DNA of 51,910 bases from Sphingomonas sp. R647 (GCF_020177055.1 NZ_JAIQXT010000011.1:1-51910), one strand, 5' to 3'. Shown: positions 39,970 through 51,341, counted from the first letter of the stretch. Notes: generated by a model not told the origin, from the sequence alone. Numbers and translations: made by a program.

Positions 39970-40593
39970 CTAAAACTCGTAACCGAACAATTCGATGTCG
40001 CGGGCATACAGCCGCGCGACGCCGTCGATCAGCGTCTGGTCGTAATAGCTGCGATACTCCCGGTGCTGCGAACTGTTCGCGCGACCCAGCGGTACCGACG
40101 GGATGCCGATGCGCGCGCAGATCGCGTCGTAGCTGCCCTGCATATCCTCAACCCGTCCAAGCTGATCGGCGAGCAGCGTTCCGTCCGGCGCCGTCACAAA
40201 GCTGTGCTGCGGGCGGAACACGACATGATGATGGGGCGGGGCGGTGAACAGGAAGTGGCGCATGACGCCTTGGGGATCGTGCTGGAACGTCCCCTGTTGG
40301 CTGGTTGCGAACGCGCAATAGGAGACGAAGCGCTCGAACGGATTGCGTACGAATGCGAATTTGAAATAGTCGGTGAACCGCTCCTCGCCAAGCGCGGGGC
40401 GCAGTTCGGCCAGGCTGATATGGCCATGGCCCAGCCGGGCAAGCTCGGGCGCGACCATGCGTTTCTCAACGAACAGGCGCACCTGTTCCTCGTCATTCTC
40501 GGCCAGATGCTCGCGCAGCGCCTGACGGATCGAGTGCGTTCCGGTCTTGGGAATCGCCGTGAACACGAAGCGGTGGCGGTGCGATAGGATCAT
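39970..40593 (-). CDS. Sulfotransferase family 2 domain protein
   Basis: A 207-aa PAPS-dependent sulfotransferase. The 5'-phosphosulfate loop is IPKTGTHSIRQAL (14-26), and the 3'-phosphate site is FVRNPFERFVSYC (81-93). These match the carbohydrate/HNK-1-type family 2 domain more than the TPR-linked type at 37049. ATG 40593 lies 4 bp after the preceding stop, so translation is likely coupled. The acceptor is unknown. An extension to 40653 overlaps the upstream hydroxylase and is less likely. Confidence 0.88.
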   Translation of the reverse strand: MILSHRHRFVFTAIPKTGTHSIRQALREHLAENDEEQVRLFVEKRMVAPELARLGHGHISLAELRPALGEERFTDYFKFAFVRNPFERFVSYCAFATSQQGTFQHDPQGVMRHFLFTAPPHHHVVFRPQHSFVTAPDGTLLADQLGRVEDMQGSYDAICARIGIPSVPLGRANSSQHREYRSYYDQTLIDGVARLYARDIELFGYEF

Positions 40594-40597
40594 TGGA

Positions 40598-41533
40598 TCA
40601 GGAGGCCAGCGCCACTGTCGCGACTGGCGCGGGGTTGGGCGCCGCGACGTCAAAGATGAGTTCGGTCAGCGCGCGAATCAGGGGCACCTGATTGCGCAAC
40701 GGCAGGCCGCCGCCGCCGCTGGCCATCAAATCCTGACGCAGACCCGCGATCAGGCGGCGATAGTCCGGAAGACCCGCGGGGTCCGATTCATATTCGCACC
40801 ATGCCGATGTCCAGGCGGCGGCGAAGCGTTCGAGCCGGTTGAGCGCGCCGTCGAGCCGCGGATCGGGTACCGCATATTCGGCGAGGAAGGCGATGTGACA
40901 GCGAACTTCCCATGGCGACATGATCTTGTTCATGTCGACCTTTTCGAACCGCAGGGGGCGTGACGTTCGCGGTGCAGGCGACGGCGCGCCATTCTGCGCC
41001 TCATCGATCAGGTCCCACATCTCTTCGCCATCCACGGTGTCGAGGACGAGATGCACCCGCTTCTCGCTGCCGCCATTATGCACATTGTGCATGCGGAAGG
41101 AGTCGAACAGCCAGCAACTGCCCGCTTCCATATGAACGCTCTCGTCGCCACAGGTGAACAGCACGCGCGGGTTGGTGATCACCGGGATGTGGATGCGCAT
41201 ATGCGTGCGCCAGTGATAGTTCACGTCGACATGGGGCGGTACGCTGGCCCCGGCACCAAGACCCATCAACCTGCTGCGGCCCCACACTGCCCCGATCTCG
41301 CCCATTACCTCCATGATATAGGCGCAAGCGCGCAGATGATCGGTCGCGGCCATCTGACCCGTGAAGCCATTGGTCATCTGGCCACCCGGTGTGACCAGCA
41401 GGACGGCGTCGTTGCCAGGGTAATTGCCGGGATGGGGAAGCCAGGCGGCGGCCGACAGCGCGCGCACTTCCGCGGCGAGCCGATCCGGGTCGAAGGACTT
41501 GTGGAGCTTCAGGAAGGGCTGCTTGAGGCGCAT
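40598..41533 (-). CDS. Aspartyl/asparaginyl beta-hydroxylase family protein (long form)
   Basis: A 311-aa member of the same 2-oxoglutarate/Fe(II) oxygenase family as the gene at 39357. The active site is PPHVDVNYHW (His101, Asp103), FDSFRMHNVHNGG with His149 as the second His, and Arg159 for 2-oxoglutarate. Residues after about 175 form a helical C-terminal domain absent from the short form and may bind the substrate. The two hydroxylases are clearly separate, not a recent tandem copy. It lies 30 bp downstream of the prolyl-hydroxylase-like gene and 4 bp before the sulfotransferase. Confidence 0.9.
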   Translation of the reverse strand: MRLKQPFLKLHKSFDPDRLAAEVRALSAAAWLPHPGNYPGNDAVLLVTPGGQMTNGFTGQMAATDHLRACAYIMEVMGEIGAVWGRSRLMGLGAGASVPPHVDVNYHWRTHMRIHIPVITNPRVLFTCGDESVHMEAGSCWLFDSFRMHNVHNGGSEKRVHLVLDTVDGEEMWDLIDEAQNGAPSPAPRTSRPLRFEKVDMNKIMSPWEVRCHIAFLAEYAVPDPRLDGALNRLERFAAAWTSAWCEYESDPAGLPDYRRLIAGLRQDLMASGGGGLPLRNQVPLIRALTELIFDVAAPNPAPVATVALAS

Positions 41534-41563
41534 GGCGCGTTTTCCGTCATCGGGCGTGTCGAA

Positions 41564-42285
41564 TCAAGGGAGTGCGCGCAGCCAGCCGGTTACGGATAAC
41601 CGCGGACCACCCGCCCATGGCGTGACTTGGCTGACACTATGCGGCTGCGGCACGGCGAACAGGCTGAGCGTGTTGAACACCGGGACATAGCCTTCCGCGA
41701 TCCCACCGCTGCCGCCATGGAACAGGAGGAGCCCGCCCCACTCGGCACGCCATTTGGGGCTCAGGCCGAAGACATAGGCCGCCCGGCGATTCTTGCCTGC
41801 GACGCCATCGTCATGCCCGGTCAGGAAATCGCCCTTGTCATAGATCGTCGCCTGCGCATCCGCGAAATTGATGTCTGCAGCGCCGGTAATCCGTGCCAGT
41901 GTGTCGAGCAGCGGCGCGCTCGACATGAAGCGCGCGAACGCCGTCAGGGGATCGTCGAGCGCGGCGCGTGCGGCGACATCGTCAGGCACCCGGATCGATT
42001 GATAGCGATATTGGAAGCCATCGCGCGCCGCCGCGTTCATCACCTCCTCCAACCGCGCGCGCTGCGCATCGGTGAGCGTCGCGAGGACGGCGGGGACGGA
42101 CTCATAGACCTTCTCGCCCGCGTTCATCACCTGTCGCCAGTCGCTGCGGGCGGTCAGATGCGCGGCGAGTGCAGTCGCATCCGCCTCATCGAGAAACGGT
42201 GCAATCTGCACCCGCCCGGTGCGCGCGAAGCGCTCGGCCAGCGCTGCGACATCGATCGATGGCGCGAGGGTGAAGCCGGGGTCGC

Positions 42286-42289
<4 letters not shown>
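41564..42289 (-). CDS. Prolyl 4-hydroxylase-like 2-oxoglutarate/Fe(II) oxygenase
   Basis: A 241-aa oxygenase with the P4Hc-type double-stranded beta helix. Iron ligands are His159 and Asp161 (FLTGHDDG) and His217 (PQPHSV). Arg230 in GPRLSVTGWL binds 2-oxoglutarate. The N-terminal 100 residues are helical. Members act on prolyl residues or on other peptides, so the substrate is open. Its ATG overlaps the clpB stop by 4 bp, which couples its translation to the heat-shock chaperone. Three oxygenases of two types follow one another in this run, interrupted only by a sulfotransferase. Confidence 0.88.
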
Positions 42290-44865
<2,576 letters not shown>

Positions 44866-44894
44866 GATCGTCCCTGTTCTCTGTCGTCCGGGAG

Positions 44895-44920
44895 ATGGTG
44901 TTGCATTTTGGCAACACAAG
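44895..44920 (-). promoter_or_regulatory. Candidate heat-shock promoter of clpB
   Basis: On the minus strand CTTG (44920-44917) is followed by 18 nt and CCAT (44898-44895), approximating the sigma-32 pattern. The spacer is 1-2 nt longer than ideal. An inverted repeat, GTGTTGC (44898-44904) and GCAACAC (44911-44917), lies inside the spacer and could be an operator. Confidence 0.4.
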
Positions 44921-44937
44921 CCCTGCCGCAATACTAT
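44908..44937 (+). promoter_or_regulatory. Candidate promoter of the M16 peptidase gene
   Basis: TTGGCA (44908-44913), 18 nt, TACTAT (44932-44937): a good sigma-70 match, overlapping the divergent clpB promoter region. It lies 131 bp before the ATG, giving a leader of around 125 nt. Confidence 0.5.
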
Positions 44938-45068
44938 TTCGCGCACGAGCGATGCTGCCGCGCAGATCGGTCAGCGGCAAGTTGGGAAAACAACGCAGGG
45001 TTGCGTGGCGTCGGCAGGCCGGTATGTTGTTGCGGTCGATACCTTCCACTGTGGGAACGCTCCGCATC

Positions 45069-47903
45069 ATGAAATCCGCCTTTGTCAGCCTGACCGCACT
45101 CGCGGTCGTGCTCAGTGCCCCCGCTTATGCCCAGCAGGCCCCTTCCCCCGCAGTCGCCGCCGTGCCTGTCGCCGATCTCGTGAAGCGCGTGGACATTCCC
45201 TATGAGCAGTTCGTGCTCGCCAACGGCCTGCGCGTCATTATTCACACCGATCGCAAGGCGCCGATCGTTAGCGTCGCCGTGTGGTACGATGTCGGGTCGA
45301 AGCATGAGCCAAAGGGCAAGACCGGCTTTGCGCATCTGTTCGAGCATCTGATGTTCAACGGGTCGGAAAACTCGCCGGGCGAGTTTTTCGAGCCGCTGAA
45401 GGAAGTCGGCGCGACCGATTACAACGGCACGACCAATGCCGACCGCACCAATTATTTCCAGACCGTGCCGCGCGCGGCGCTGGACCGCGCGCTGTTCCTG
45501 GAAAGCGACCGCATGGGCTATCTGCTCGGCGCGGTGACGCAGGGCAAGCTGGATGAGCAGCGCGGCGTGGTGCAGAATGAGAAGCGTCAGGGCGATACCC
45601 AGCCCTACGGCCTGCTGCGCTACAAGATCAGCGAAGGGCTGTTCCCGGTCGGGCATCCCTATCATCACTCGACCATTGGTTCGATGGCCGACCTTGATGC
45701 TGCCAGCCTGGACGATGTGAAGAACTGGTTCCGCCAATATTATGGCCCGAACAATGCCGTGCTCGTGCTGGCCGGCGATATCGACGCCAAGACCGCCAAG
45801 CCGCTGGTCGAGAAGTATTTCGGCGCGATCAAGGCCGGTCCCAAGACGGCCGAGCCGATGGTGACCGTCCCGACGCTGGCCGAGGCCAAGGCAGAGGTGA
45901 TGAAGGACCGCGTAGCGGTGACCCGCATCTATCGCATGTGGGCGGTGCCGGGCATGCGCGACGCGGAGTCGACGGTGCTCGACGCGTCGATCGGCGTGCT
46001 CGGCGGTCTCGCCAGCTCGCGGCTCGATAATATCCTGGTCAAGCAGGAGAAGCTGGCGGTTGGCGTCGGCGCGTTCAACCAGACGCTGGCGCAGGCCGGC
46101 ATGGTGCTGATTTCCGCCGATGTCCGTCCGGGCGTCGATGCGGCGAAGGTCGGTGAGCGGCTGGACGCGATCATCGCCGATTACCTCAAGACCGGCCCGA
46201 CCGCCGAAGAGCTAGAGCGGTACAAGACCCGCACGGCGTCGTCGCGCATTCGTGGCCTTGAGTCGGTCGGCGGCTTTGGCGGCAAGGCGGTGACGCTGGC
46301 GTCGGGCGCGCTCTACATGAACGATCCGGGCTATTATAAGAAGCAGCTCGCGACGCTGGCGGCGGTGACGCCGCGGCAGGCGCGCGACGTGACCGCCAAG
46401 TGGCTGTCGCGCCCGGTCTATTCGCTGACGATCGAGCCCGGTGCGCGCGCGGCCTATGCCGAAGCGGCAGGGGCGCCGAAGGAAAAGGCCAAGGTCGCCG
46501 ACGAGGTGGTCAAGGGCACCCGCGGCGCGCTGCCCGGTGTTGCCGAGGTAAAGGACATCGACTTCCCGGCGGTGACGCGGACCAATCTGTCGAATGGCAT
46601 CGAGCTGGTCTATGCGCAGCGTGACGCGGTGCCCGTGACGCAGGCGATCATCACCTTCGACGCGGGCGTCACGTCCGACGTGGCGAGCGCGCTTGGCACC
46701 GAGGGCATGACCCTGTCGCTGATGGAAGAGGGGACCAAGACCCGCAGTTCGATCCAGATCGCCGAGGCGCAGGAGCGGCTGGGCGCGGGAATCGGTGTGG
46801 GCAGCAGCGCGGATCGCGCAACCATTTCGCTGTTTACACCGAGCCCGAACCTGGCTGGTTCGCTCGACCTGATGGCGGACATCGCGCGTAACCCGAGCTT
46901 CCCGCAGGCAGAGGTCGAGCGCGTGCGCAATCAGACGCTCGCCCAGATCGCGCAGATCCGCGCGAACCCGGCGGGCCTCGCGCAGATGGCGATGCCGGCG
47001 CTGATCTATGGCAAGGATTCGCCCTATGCGAAGACCGCCGCGCTGGGCGGCGATGCGGCGGCGGTGAAGACGCTGACGCGCGACGACCTGATCAACTATT
47101 ACAAGGCGTGGATCCGTCCGGATAAGGCGAAGATCTTTGTCGTGTCGGACCGTCCGTTGACCGAGGTGAAGGCGGCATTCGAGGCGAAGTTCGGCGACTG
47201 GAAGGGTGAAGGCGCCGCCGGGACGAAGGACTTCGCCGCCAAGCCGCAACAGGCCGCGCCGAAGATCCTGCTGATCGACCGGCCCGATTCACCCCAGTCG
47301 CTGATCCTTGCCGGTCAGATGACTCCGGTCGATCCGTTCGCCGATCCGATTGCACTCGGCACCGCGACCGAGGTGCTGGGCGGCGATTTCCTGTCGCGCA
47401 TCAACATGAATTTGCGGGAGGACAAGGCGTGGTCGTACGGCGCGCGCGGCGGCCTCAGCCGGTTGGAGCATGCGGTGCCGTTCATCGTCTCTGCGCCGGT
47501 GCAGGCCGACAAGACCGGTCCGGCGATTGCCGAAATCCAGAAGGAGCTGAAGGGCTATCTCAGCGACAAGGGCATCACCAAGCTGGAGTTCGACCGCTCG
47601 GTAGTTAGCGCGATTCGCCGTCAGGCGGGGCAGTATGAGACCGCCGGTGCGGTGCTCGGCGCGATGCAGTCGAACGACTTCCTGCGCCGTCCGGACGACT
47701 ATCAGGAGCAGATCGCGAAAAAATATCGCGCGCTGACGATCCCGCAGGTTGACGCTGCGGCACGCGCGGCTCTCGACCCGAGCAAGCTGGTTTGGGTCGT
47801 GGTCGGCGATGCATCGAAGGTTCGGGCACAGCTTGACAGCCTCGGCCTGCCTGTCGAGGTGGTGAAGCCCGAAGCAGTCGGCCCCGGCGCCGGCGGCAAC
47901 TGA
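45069..47903 (+). CDS. M16 family zinc peptidase (pitrilysin/PqqL type), exported
   Basis: A 944-aa peptidase with two M16 modules. The signal peptide (MKSAFVSLTALAVVLSAPAYA, cut near 21-22) sends it to the periplasm. The inverted zinc motif HLFEH is at 89-93, and the third ligand Glu should lie about 75 residues downstream (VVQNEKRQGD region). The second half (from about 505) has the inactive M16C fold. The ATG at 45069 is chosen for the signal peptide, although a longer frame runs upstream to 44895. It diverges from clpB and probably helps peptide degradation in the envelope. Confidence 0.92.
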   Translation: MKSAFVSLTALAVVLSAPAYAQQAPSPAVAAVPVADLVKRVDIPYEQFVLANGLRVIIHTDRKAPIVSVAVWYDVGSKHEPKGKTGFAHLFEHLMFNGSENSPGEFFEPLKEVGATDYNGTTNADRTNYFQTVPRAALDRALFLESDRMGYLLGAVTQGKLDEQRGVVQNEKRQGDTQPYGLLRYKISEGLFPVGHPYHHSTIGSMADLDAASLDDVKNWFRQYYGPNNAVLVLAGDIDAKTAKPLVEKYFGAIKAGPKTAEPMVTVPTLAEAKAEVMKDRVAVTRIYRMWAVPGMRDAESTVLDASIGVLGGLASSRLDNILVKQEKLAVGVGAFNQTLAQAGMVLISADVRPGVDAAKVGERLDAIIADYLKTGPTAEELERYKTRTASSRIRGLESVGGFGGKAVTLASGALYMNDPGYYKKQLATLAAVTPRQARDVTAKWLSRPVYSLTIEPGARAAYAEAAGAPKEKAKVADEVVKGTRGALPGVAEVKDIDFPAVTRTNLSNGIELVYAQRDAVPVTQAIITFDAGVTSDVASALGTEGMTLSLMEEGTKTRSSIQIAEAQERLGAGIGVGSSADRATISLFTPSPNLAGSLDLMADIARNPSFPQAEVERVRNQTLAQIAQIRANPAGLAQMAMPALIYGKDSPYAKTAALGGDAAAVKTLTRDDLINYYKAWIRPDKAKIFVVSDRPLTEVKAAFEAKFGDWKGEGAAGTKDFAAKPQQAAPKILLIDRPDSPQSLILAGQMTPVDPFADPIALGTATEVLGGDFLSRINMNLREDKAWSYGARGGLSRLEHAVPFIVSAPVQADKTGPAIAEIQKELKGYLSDKGITKLEFDRSVVSAIRRQAGQYETAGAVLGAMQSNDFLRRPDDYQEQIAKKYRALTIPQVDAAARAALDPSKLVWVVVGDASKVRAQLDSLGLPVEVVKPEAVGPGAGGN

Positions 47904-47931
47904 GGCGCAACGGATTATAGGAGAGACGAGC

Positions 47932-48231
47932 ATGGCGAATGTCGATGGAAGCTGGGATACCGTAACCCACTCGCCGATGGGCGACCAGAAGGCGACTCTG
48001 ACCGTCACCAGTGATGGCGACAGCTTTACCGGCAGCTATGCCGGCGCGATGGGGACGACCGACATCAAGGACGGCAAGGTCGATGGCGACAAGCTGATGT
48101 GGGCGCTCGACATCACCGTGCCGATGCCGATGACGCTGACCTGTGAAGCTACGGTCGATGGCGACACGATGACGGGCACCGTCACTGCGGGCGCGTTCGG
48201 CAGCTTCCCGATGGAGGGCACGCGCGCCTGA
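47932..48231 (+). CDS. Conserved small beta-rich protein, unknown function
   Basis: A 99-aa acidic protein without a signal peptide. Alternating short segments such as SWDTVTHSPMGDQKATLTV, GDSFTGSYAGAMGT and GDTMTGTVTAGAFGSFPMEGTRA suggest a small lipocalin-like or half-barrel fold. Similar 95-100 aa proteins occur in sphingomonads, unnamed as far as I know. AGGAGA lies 8 bp before the ATG. It is 28 bp after the M16 gene. A terminator follows. Confidence 0.75.
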   Translation: MANVDGSWDTVTHSPMGDQKATLTVTSDGDSFTGSYAGAMGTTDIKDGKVDGDKLMWALDITVPMPMTLTCEATVDGDTMTGTVTAGAFGSFPMEGTRA

Positions 48232-48257
48232 TCTGGGCGATGTCGTGAGATGAAATG

Positions 48258-48288
48258 GCCCGCTGCCCGTGAGGGTGGCGGGCTTTTT
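48258..48288 (+). terminator. Rho-independent terminator
   Basis: GCCCGC (48258-48263) pairs with GCGGGC (48278-48283), with an inner CCC/GGG pairing, followed by TTTTT (48284-48288). It ends the transcript of the 99-aa protein gene, and probably that of the M16 peptidase. Confidence 0.85.
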
Positions 48289-48300
48289 CGTGGATGTCGG

Positions 48301-48325
48301 GGAACGATCGAAGGTTGGCGCGTTC
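48301..48325 (+). promoter_or_regulatory. Candidate general-stress (EcfG-type) promoter
   Basis: GGAAC (48301-48305), 16 nt and GTT (48322-48324) match the alphaproteobacterial EcfG consensus GGAAC-N16/17-GTT. It lies 25 bp before the DUF1328 start codon, after an upstream terminator. Confidence 0.5.
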
Positions 48326-48349
48326 TTTCTGAAACAAGGGAGATTTCAG

Positions 48350-48523
48350 ATGCTACGTGCCGCCTTTATCTTTGCGATCATCGCGCTCGTTCTTGGCTTG
48401 CTGGGCTTTGGCGGGATCGCGGGGTTTGCCTGGGATATCGCCAAGATCCTGTTCTTCATCGCGCTGGCGGTGGCTGCGCTGTTCCTGATTCTGGGCGTGA
48501 CGATCTACAAGAAGGTGACTTGA
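48350..48523 (+). CDS. DUF1328 small membrane protein (YtjA type)
   Basis: A 57-aa protein with two hydrophobic helices and the Gly-rich loop LGFGGIAGFAWDIAKILFF-type, diagnostic of DUF1328. Members are small inner-membrane proteins, often stress induced. The ATG at 48350 is preceded by AAGGGAG. It stands alone between a terminator and copy 3 of the hairpin repeat, with a general-stress-like promoter. Confidence 0.88.
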   Translation: MLRAAFIFAIIALVLGLLGFGGIAGFAWDIAKILFFIALAVAALFLILGVTIYKKVT

Positions 48524-48531
48524 GTTAGTTT

Positions 48532-48655
48532 GTTTTAAGCTTCGCTGAAACGGCACCGGCCCGCTCCCCCACCCGGCCACCCATAAAATACACTGTCGTT
48601 GGGTCGCCGGGCGGGGGAGCGGGCCGGTGCTGTACTACTGAAACGACCGTCTAGC
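48532..48655 (+). repeat. Hairpin repeat element, copy 3, with inverted loop
   Basis: Arms at 48552-48583 and 48600-48630 form the hairpin; flanks are AAGCTTCGCTGAAA on the left and ACTGAAACGACCGTCTAGC on the right, in the same order as copies 1 and 4. The loop reads as the reverse complement of the copy 4 loop (one difference in 16), so the hairpin is flipped relative to its flanks. The purK stop codon (48651-48653) lies in the right flank. Confidence 0.9.
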
Positions 48656-49718
48656 GGGTCACGCGGGTGACGTGACCCATCTTGCGGCCGGGGCGCGCCT
48701 CGTGCTTGCCGTAGAGGTGGAGGTGCGCGCCGGGTTCGGCGAGCAGGTCGTGCCAGGCATCGACGTCGTCGCTGATCAGGTTGCGCATCTCGACCGCCGC
48801 GCCGGTCAGCGTGACCGGGCCGAGCGGGAGGCCCAGTACCGCGCGGACGTGATTTTCGAACTGCGAGGTTTCGGCGCCTTCGATCGTCCAATGGCCGCTA
48901 TTGTGGACGCGCGGAGCCATTTCGTTGAACACCGGGCCGTCGGGCGTGGCGAAGAATTCGCACGTCAGCAGGCCGACATGGTCGAGCCGGTCGGCAAGCT
49001 GGGTCGCGAGCGCGATGGCGGCGGGGGCCTGGTCGAGGATCGCGGCAGGGGCGGGCGCGGTCGAGCGGTCGAGGATGCCGCCGACATGTTCGTTGTGCGG
49101 GGTCGGATAGGCGATGCTGACGCCATCGACGCCGCGGACCAGCAGCACCGAGAATTCATGGGTGAAGGCGACCAGCCCTTCGAGCACGCATTCGCGCTCG
49201 CCAATCGCTGCCCATGCGGCATCGGCTTCGGTGGGGGACGCTAGGCGGATCTGGCCCTTGCCGTCATAGCCTTCGGTCGCGGTCTTCAAGATCGCGGGGG
49301 TGCCGATCGCGGCGAGTGCGGCGTCGAGATCGGCGCGTGATGCGACGGGATGCCAGGGCGCGGGACGGCCGCCGCATTCCTCCGCGAGGCGCTTCTCGTT
49401 CCAGCGATGCGCCGCCGTTTCGAGCGAGGCGCGGCCGGGGCGGACGGGGGCGTGGGCGGAGATCGTCGCGACCGCACGCGCGTCGATATTCTCGAACTCA
49501 TAGGTGACGACCGCGCAGTCGCGCGCGAAGGCGGCGAGTGCGGCTTCGTCGTCATAGGCGGCGCAGGTAAAGGCGGCGGCGACGTCGCACGCCGGGCCGC
49601 TTTCGGGCGCATAGATGTGGCAGCGATAGCCGAGCTGCGCGGCGGCAACCGCAATCATCCGGCCAAGCTGGCCGCTGCCAAGGATGCCGAGGGTGCTGCC
49701 GGGCGGGACTGCAGTCAT
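48651..49718 (-). CDS. purK: 5-(carboxyamino)imidazole ribonucleotide synthase PurK
   Basis: PurK carboxylates aminoimidazole ribonucleotide with bicarbonate and ATP to N5-CAIR. The 355-aa ATP-grasp protein starts with LGILGSGQLGRMIAVAAAQLG (about 10-30). It has ILKTATEGYDGKGQ and the C-terminal NEMAPRVHNSGHWTIEGAETSQFENH signature region. The ATG at 49718 overlaps the purE stop (ATGA), and a longer frame to 49760 is unlikely. The stop codon is supplied by the right flank of the hairpin repeat. Confidence 0.96.
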   Translation of the reverse strand: MTAVPPGSTLGILGSGQLGRMIAVAAAQLGYRCHIYAPESGPACDVAAAFTCAAYDDEAALAAFARDCAVVTYEFENIDARAVATISAHAPVRPGRASLETAAHRWNEKRLAEECGGRPAPWHPVASRADLDAALAAIGTPAILKTATEGYDGKGQIRLASPTEADAAWAAIGERECVLEGLVAFTHEFSVLLVRGVDGVSIAYPTPHNEHVGGILDRSTAPAPAAILDQAPAAIALATQLADRLDHVGLLTCEFFATPDGPVFNEMAPRVHNSGHWTIEGAETSQFENHVRAVLGLPLGPVTLTGAAVEMRNLISDDVDAWHDLLAEPGAHLHLYGKHEARPGRKMGHVTRVTR

Positions 49719-50200
49719 TCGGGGTCCGTTGCGACGCTCTCGGTCTGGCGTGCGCGCCATGCCTTGAGCCGCTCGGCGAGGTCCGCGTCGCTGGTGGCGA
49801 GGATCGCGGCGGCGAGCAGGCCGGCATTGATCGCGCCCGCCTTGCCAATTGCCAGCGTGCCGACGGGGATACCGCCGGGCATCTGAACGATCGAGAGCAG
49901 GCTATCCATGCCCTTCAGCGCCTTGGATTCGACCGGCACGCCGAGCACGGGGAGGTGGGTCATCGACGCCGCCATGCCGGGCAGATGCGCGGCGCCGCCC
50001 GCGCCGGCGATCACGACCTTGAGGCCGCGACCCGCTGCGCCGGTGGCGTAATCATAGAGGCGCTGCGGGGTGCGGTGCGCGGAGACGACCTTGGTCTCAT
50101 GCGGCACGCCGAGCGCGTCGAGCGTCTCGGCCGCGTGGCGCATCGTCTCCCAGTCGGAAGTGCTGCCCATGATGATGCCGACCAGTGGTGCGTCCGCCAT
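49715..50200 (-). CDS. purE: N5-carboxyaminoimidazole ribonucleotide mutase PurE
   Basis: PurE isomerises N5-CAIR to CAIR, the next step after PurK. At 161 aa it is normal class I length. It has the GIIMGSTSDWETM motif (8-20), the ETKVVSAHRTP signature (about 34-44) and AGAGGAAHLPGM (about 64-75), and GIPVGTLAIGKAGAINA towards the end. The ATG at 50200 has AGGGCAGG upstream. The purE-purK order and overlap form the standard operon. The upstream region (50201-50303) is shared with the divergent ada. Confidence 0.97.
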   Translation of the reverse strand: MADAPLVGIIMGSTSDWETMRHAAETLDALGVPHETKVVSAHRTPQRLYDYATGAAGRGLKVVIAGAGGAAHLPGMAASMTHLPVLGVPVESKALKGMDSLLSIVQMPGGIPVGTLAIGKAGAINAGLLAAAILATSDADLAERLKAWRARQTESVATDPE

Positions 50201-50303
50201 TCGCCTGCCCTGAAAGCTGCGGGAAAGCGTCCCCCTAAAGGCGTCGCGCTTTGGACGCAATGCGCGGGAAGCGATGTGTGTGCGATGCGCTATATCGGGG
50301 GGC

Positions 50304-51341
50304 ATGACCGACGCGATGCTCTGTGACGATGAAGCCTGGGACGCCTTCCAGCGGCGCGACCGTGCCTATGACGGGCGGGTGATTGCAGGCGTGCTGACCA
50401 CCGGCATTTACTGCAAGCCGAGCTGCCCGGCGCGGCACCCGTTGCGCGCGAATGTCCGCTTCTTTCCCGATGCGGCGAGCGCGCGGGCGACGGGCTTGCG
50501 CGCCTGTCTGCGCTGCAAGCCCGACGAGGTCGGGCGCGAGCGGGTGGCGGTGGCGAAGGCGGTGGCGCTGATCGAGGGTGCCGAGGAGGCGATCGGGCTG
50601 GAGGCGCTGGCGGAGCAGGTCGGCTATGCCCCGCATCATTTCCAGCGGCTGTTCAAGCGCGCGACCGGGGTGACCCCGGCTGCCTATGCCCGTGGTGTTC
50701 GCGCCCGCCGGGCTGCGGCGGCGCTGGATACGGAGGACAGCGTGACCGATGCGATTTACGAGGCGGGCTATTCCGCGCCCAGCCGCTTTTACGAAACCGC
50801 CGCCGACCGGCTGGGGATGACGCCGAGTGCGTGGCGCAATGGCGGGGCGGGGGTGACGATCCGCTGGACGGTCGCGCCGACGAGCCTCGGGCCGCTGCTG
50901 ATTGCGGCGACCGACAAGGGGTTGTGCCGGGTGGCGTTTGACGAGGATTCGCTTGGGTTGGCGGCGCGCTTCCCGCGCGCGGAGATCGTCGCTGGCGGCG
51001 CAGCTTTGGCCGATCTGGCGGCGCGGGTAGTGGGCGAGGTGGAACAGCCGGGGCGGCACACCGACCTGCCGCTCGATGTGCGCGGCACGGCGTTTCAGGA
51101 AGCGGTGTGGCAGGCGCTGCGCGCGATCCCGCCGGGGGAGACGCTGAGCTACACGCAGCTTGCCATCGCGGCGGGGCGGCCCGGCGCAGTGCGTGCGGCG
51201 GGGACGGCATGCGGGGCGAACAGCGTCGCAGTCGTGATCCCATGCCATCGCGCCCAGCGCAGCGACGGCAGCATGGGCGGCTATGCCTACGGCATCGAAC
51301 GCAAACGGGTGTTGCGGGCGCGTGAGGGAGTGGAAGAATGA
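50304..51341 (+). CDS. ada: Bifunctional DNA-binding regulator / O6-methylguanine-DNA methyltransferase Ada
   Basis: Ada repairs methylphosphotriesters and O6-methylguanine and activates the adaptive response. The 345-aa product has the N-terminal Ada zinc domain with cysteines 37, 41, 68 and 71 (Cys37 being the methyl acceptor). An AraC-type helix-turn-helix follows (about 85-185), and the C-terminal methyltransferase has IPCHR with Cys at about 314. All key residues are present. ATG 50304 follows GGGGGG. The stop overlaps the DUF1203 start. No AlkB or AlkA gene is in the window. Confidence 0.94.
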   Translation: MTDAMLCDDEAWDAFQRRDRAYDGRVIAGVLTTGIYCKPSCPARHPLRANVRFFPDAASARATGLRACLRCKPDEVGRERVAVAKAVALIEGAEEAIGLEALAEQVGYAPHHFQRLFKRATGVTPAAYARGVRARRAAAALDTEDSVTDAIYEAGYSAPSRFYETAADRLGMTPSAWRNGGAGVTIRWTVAPTSLGPLLIAATDKGLCRVAFDEDSLGLAARFPRAEIVAGGAALADLAARVVGEVEQPGRHTDLPLDVRGTAFQEAVWQALRAIPPGETLSYTQLAIAAGRPGAVRAAGTACGANSVAVVIPCHRAQRSDGSMGGYAYGIERKRVLRAREGVEE

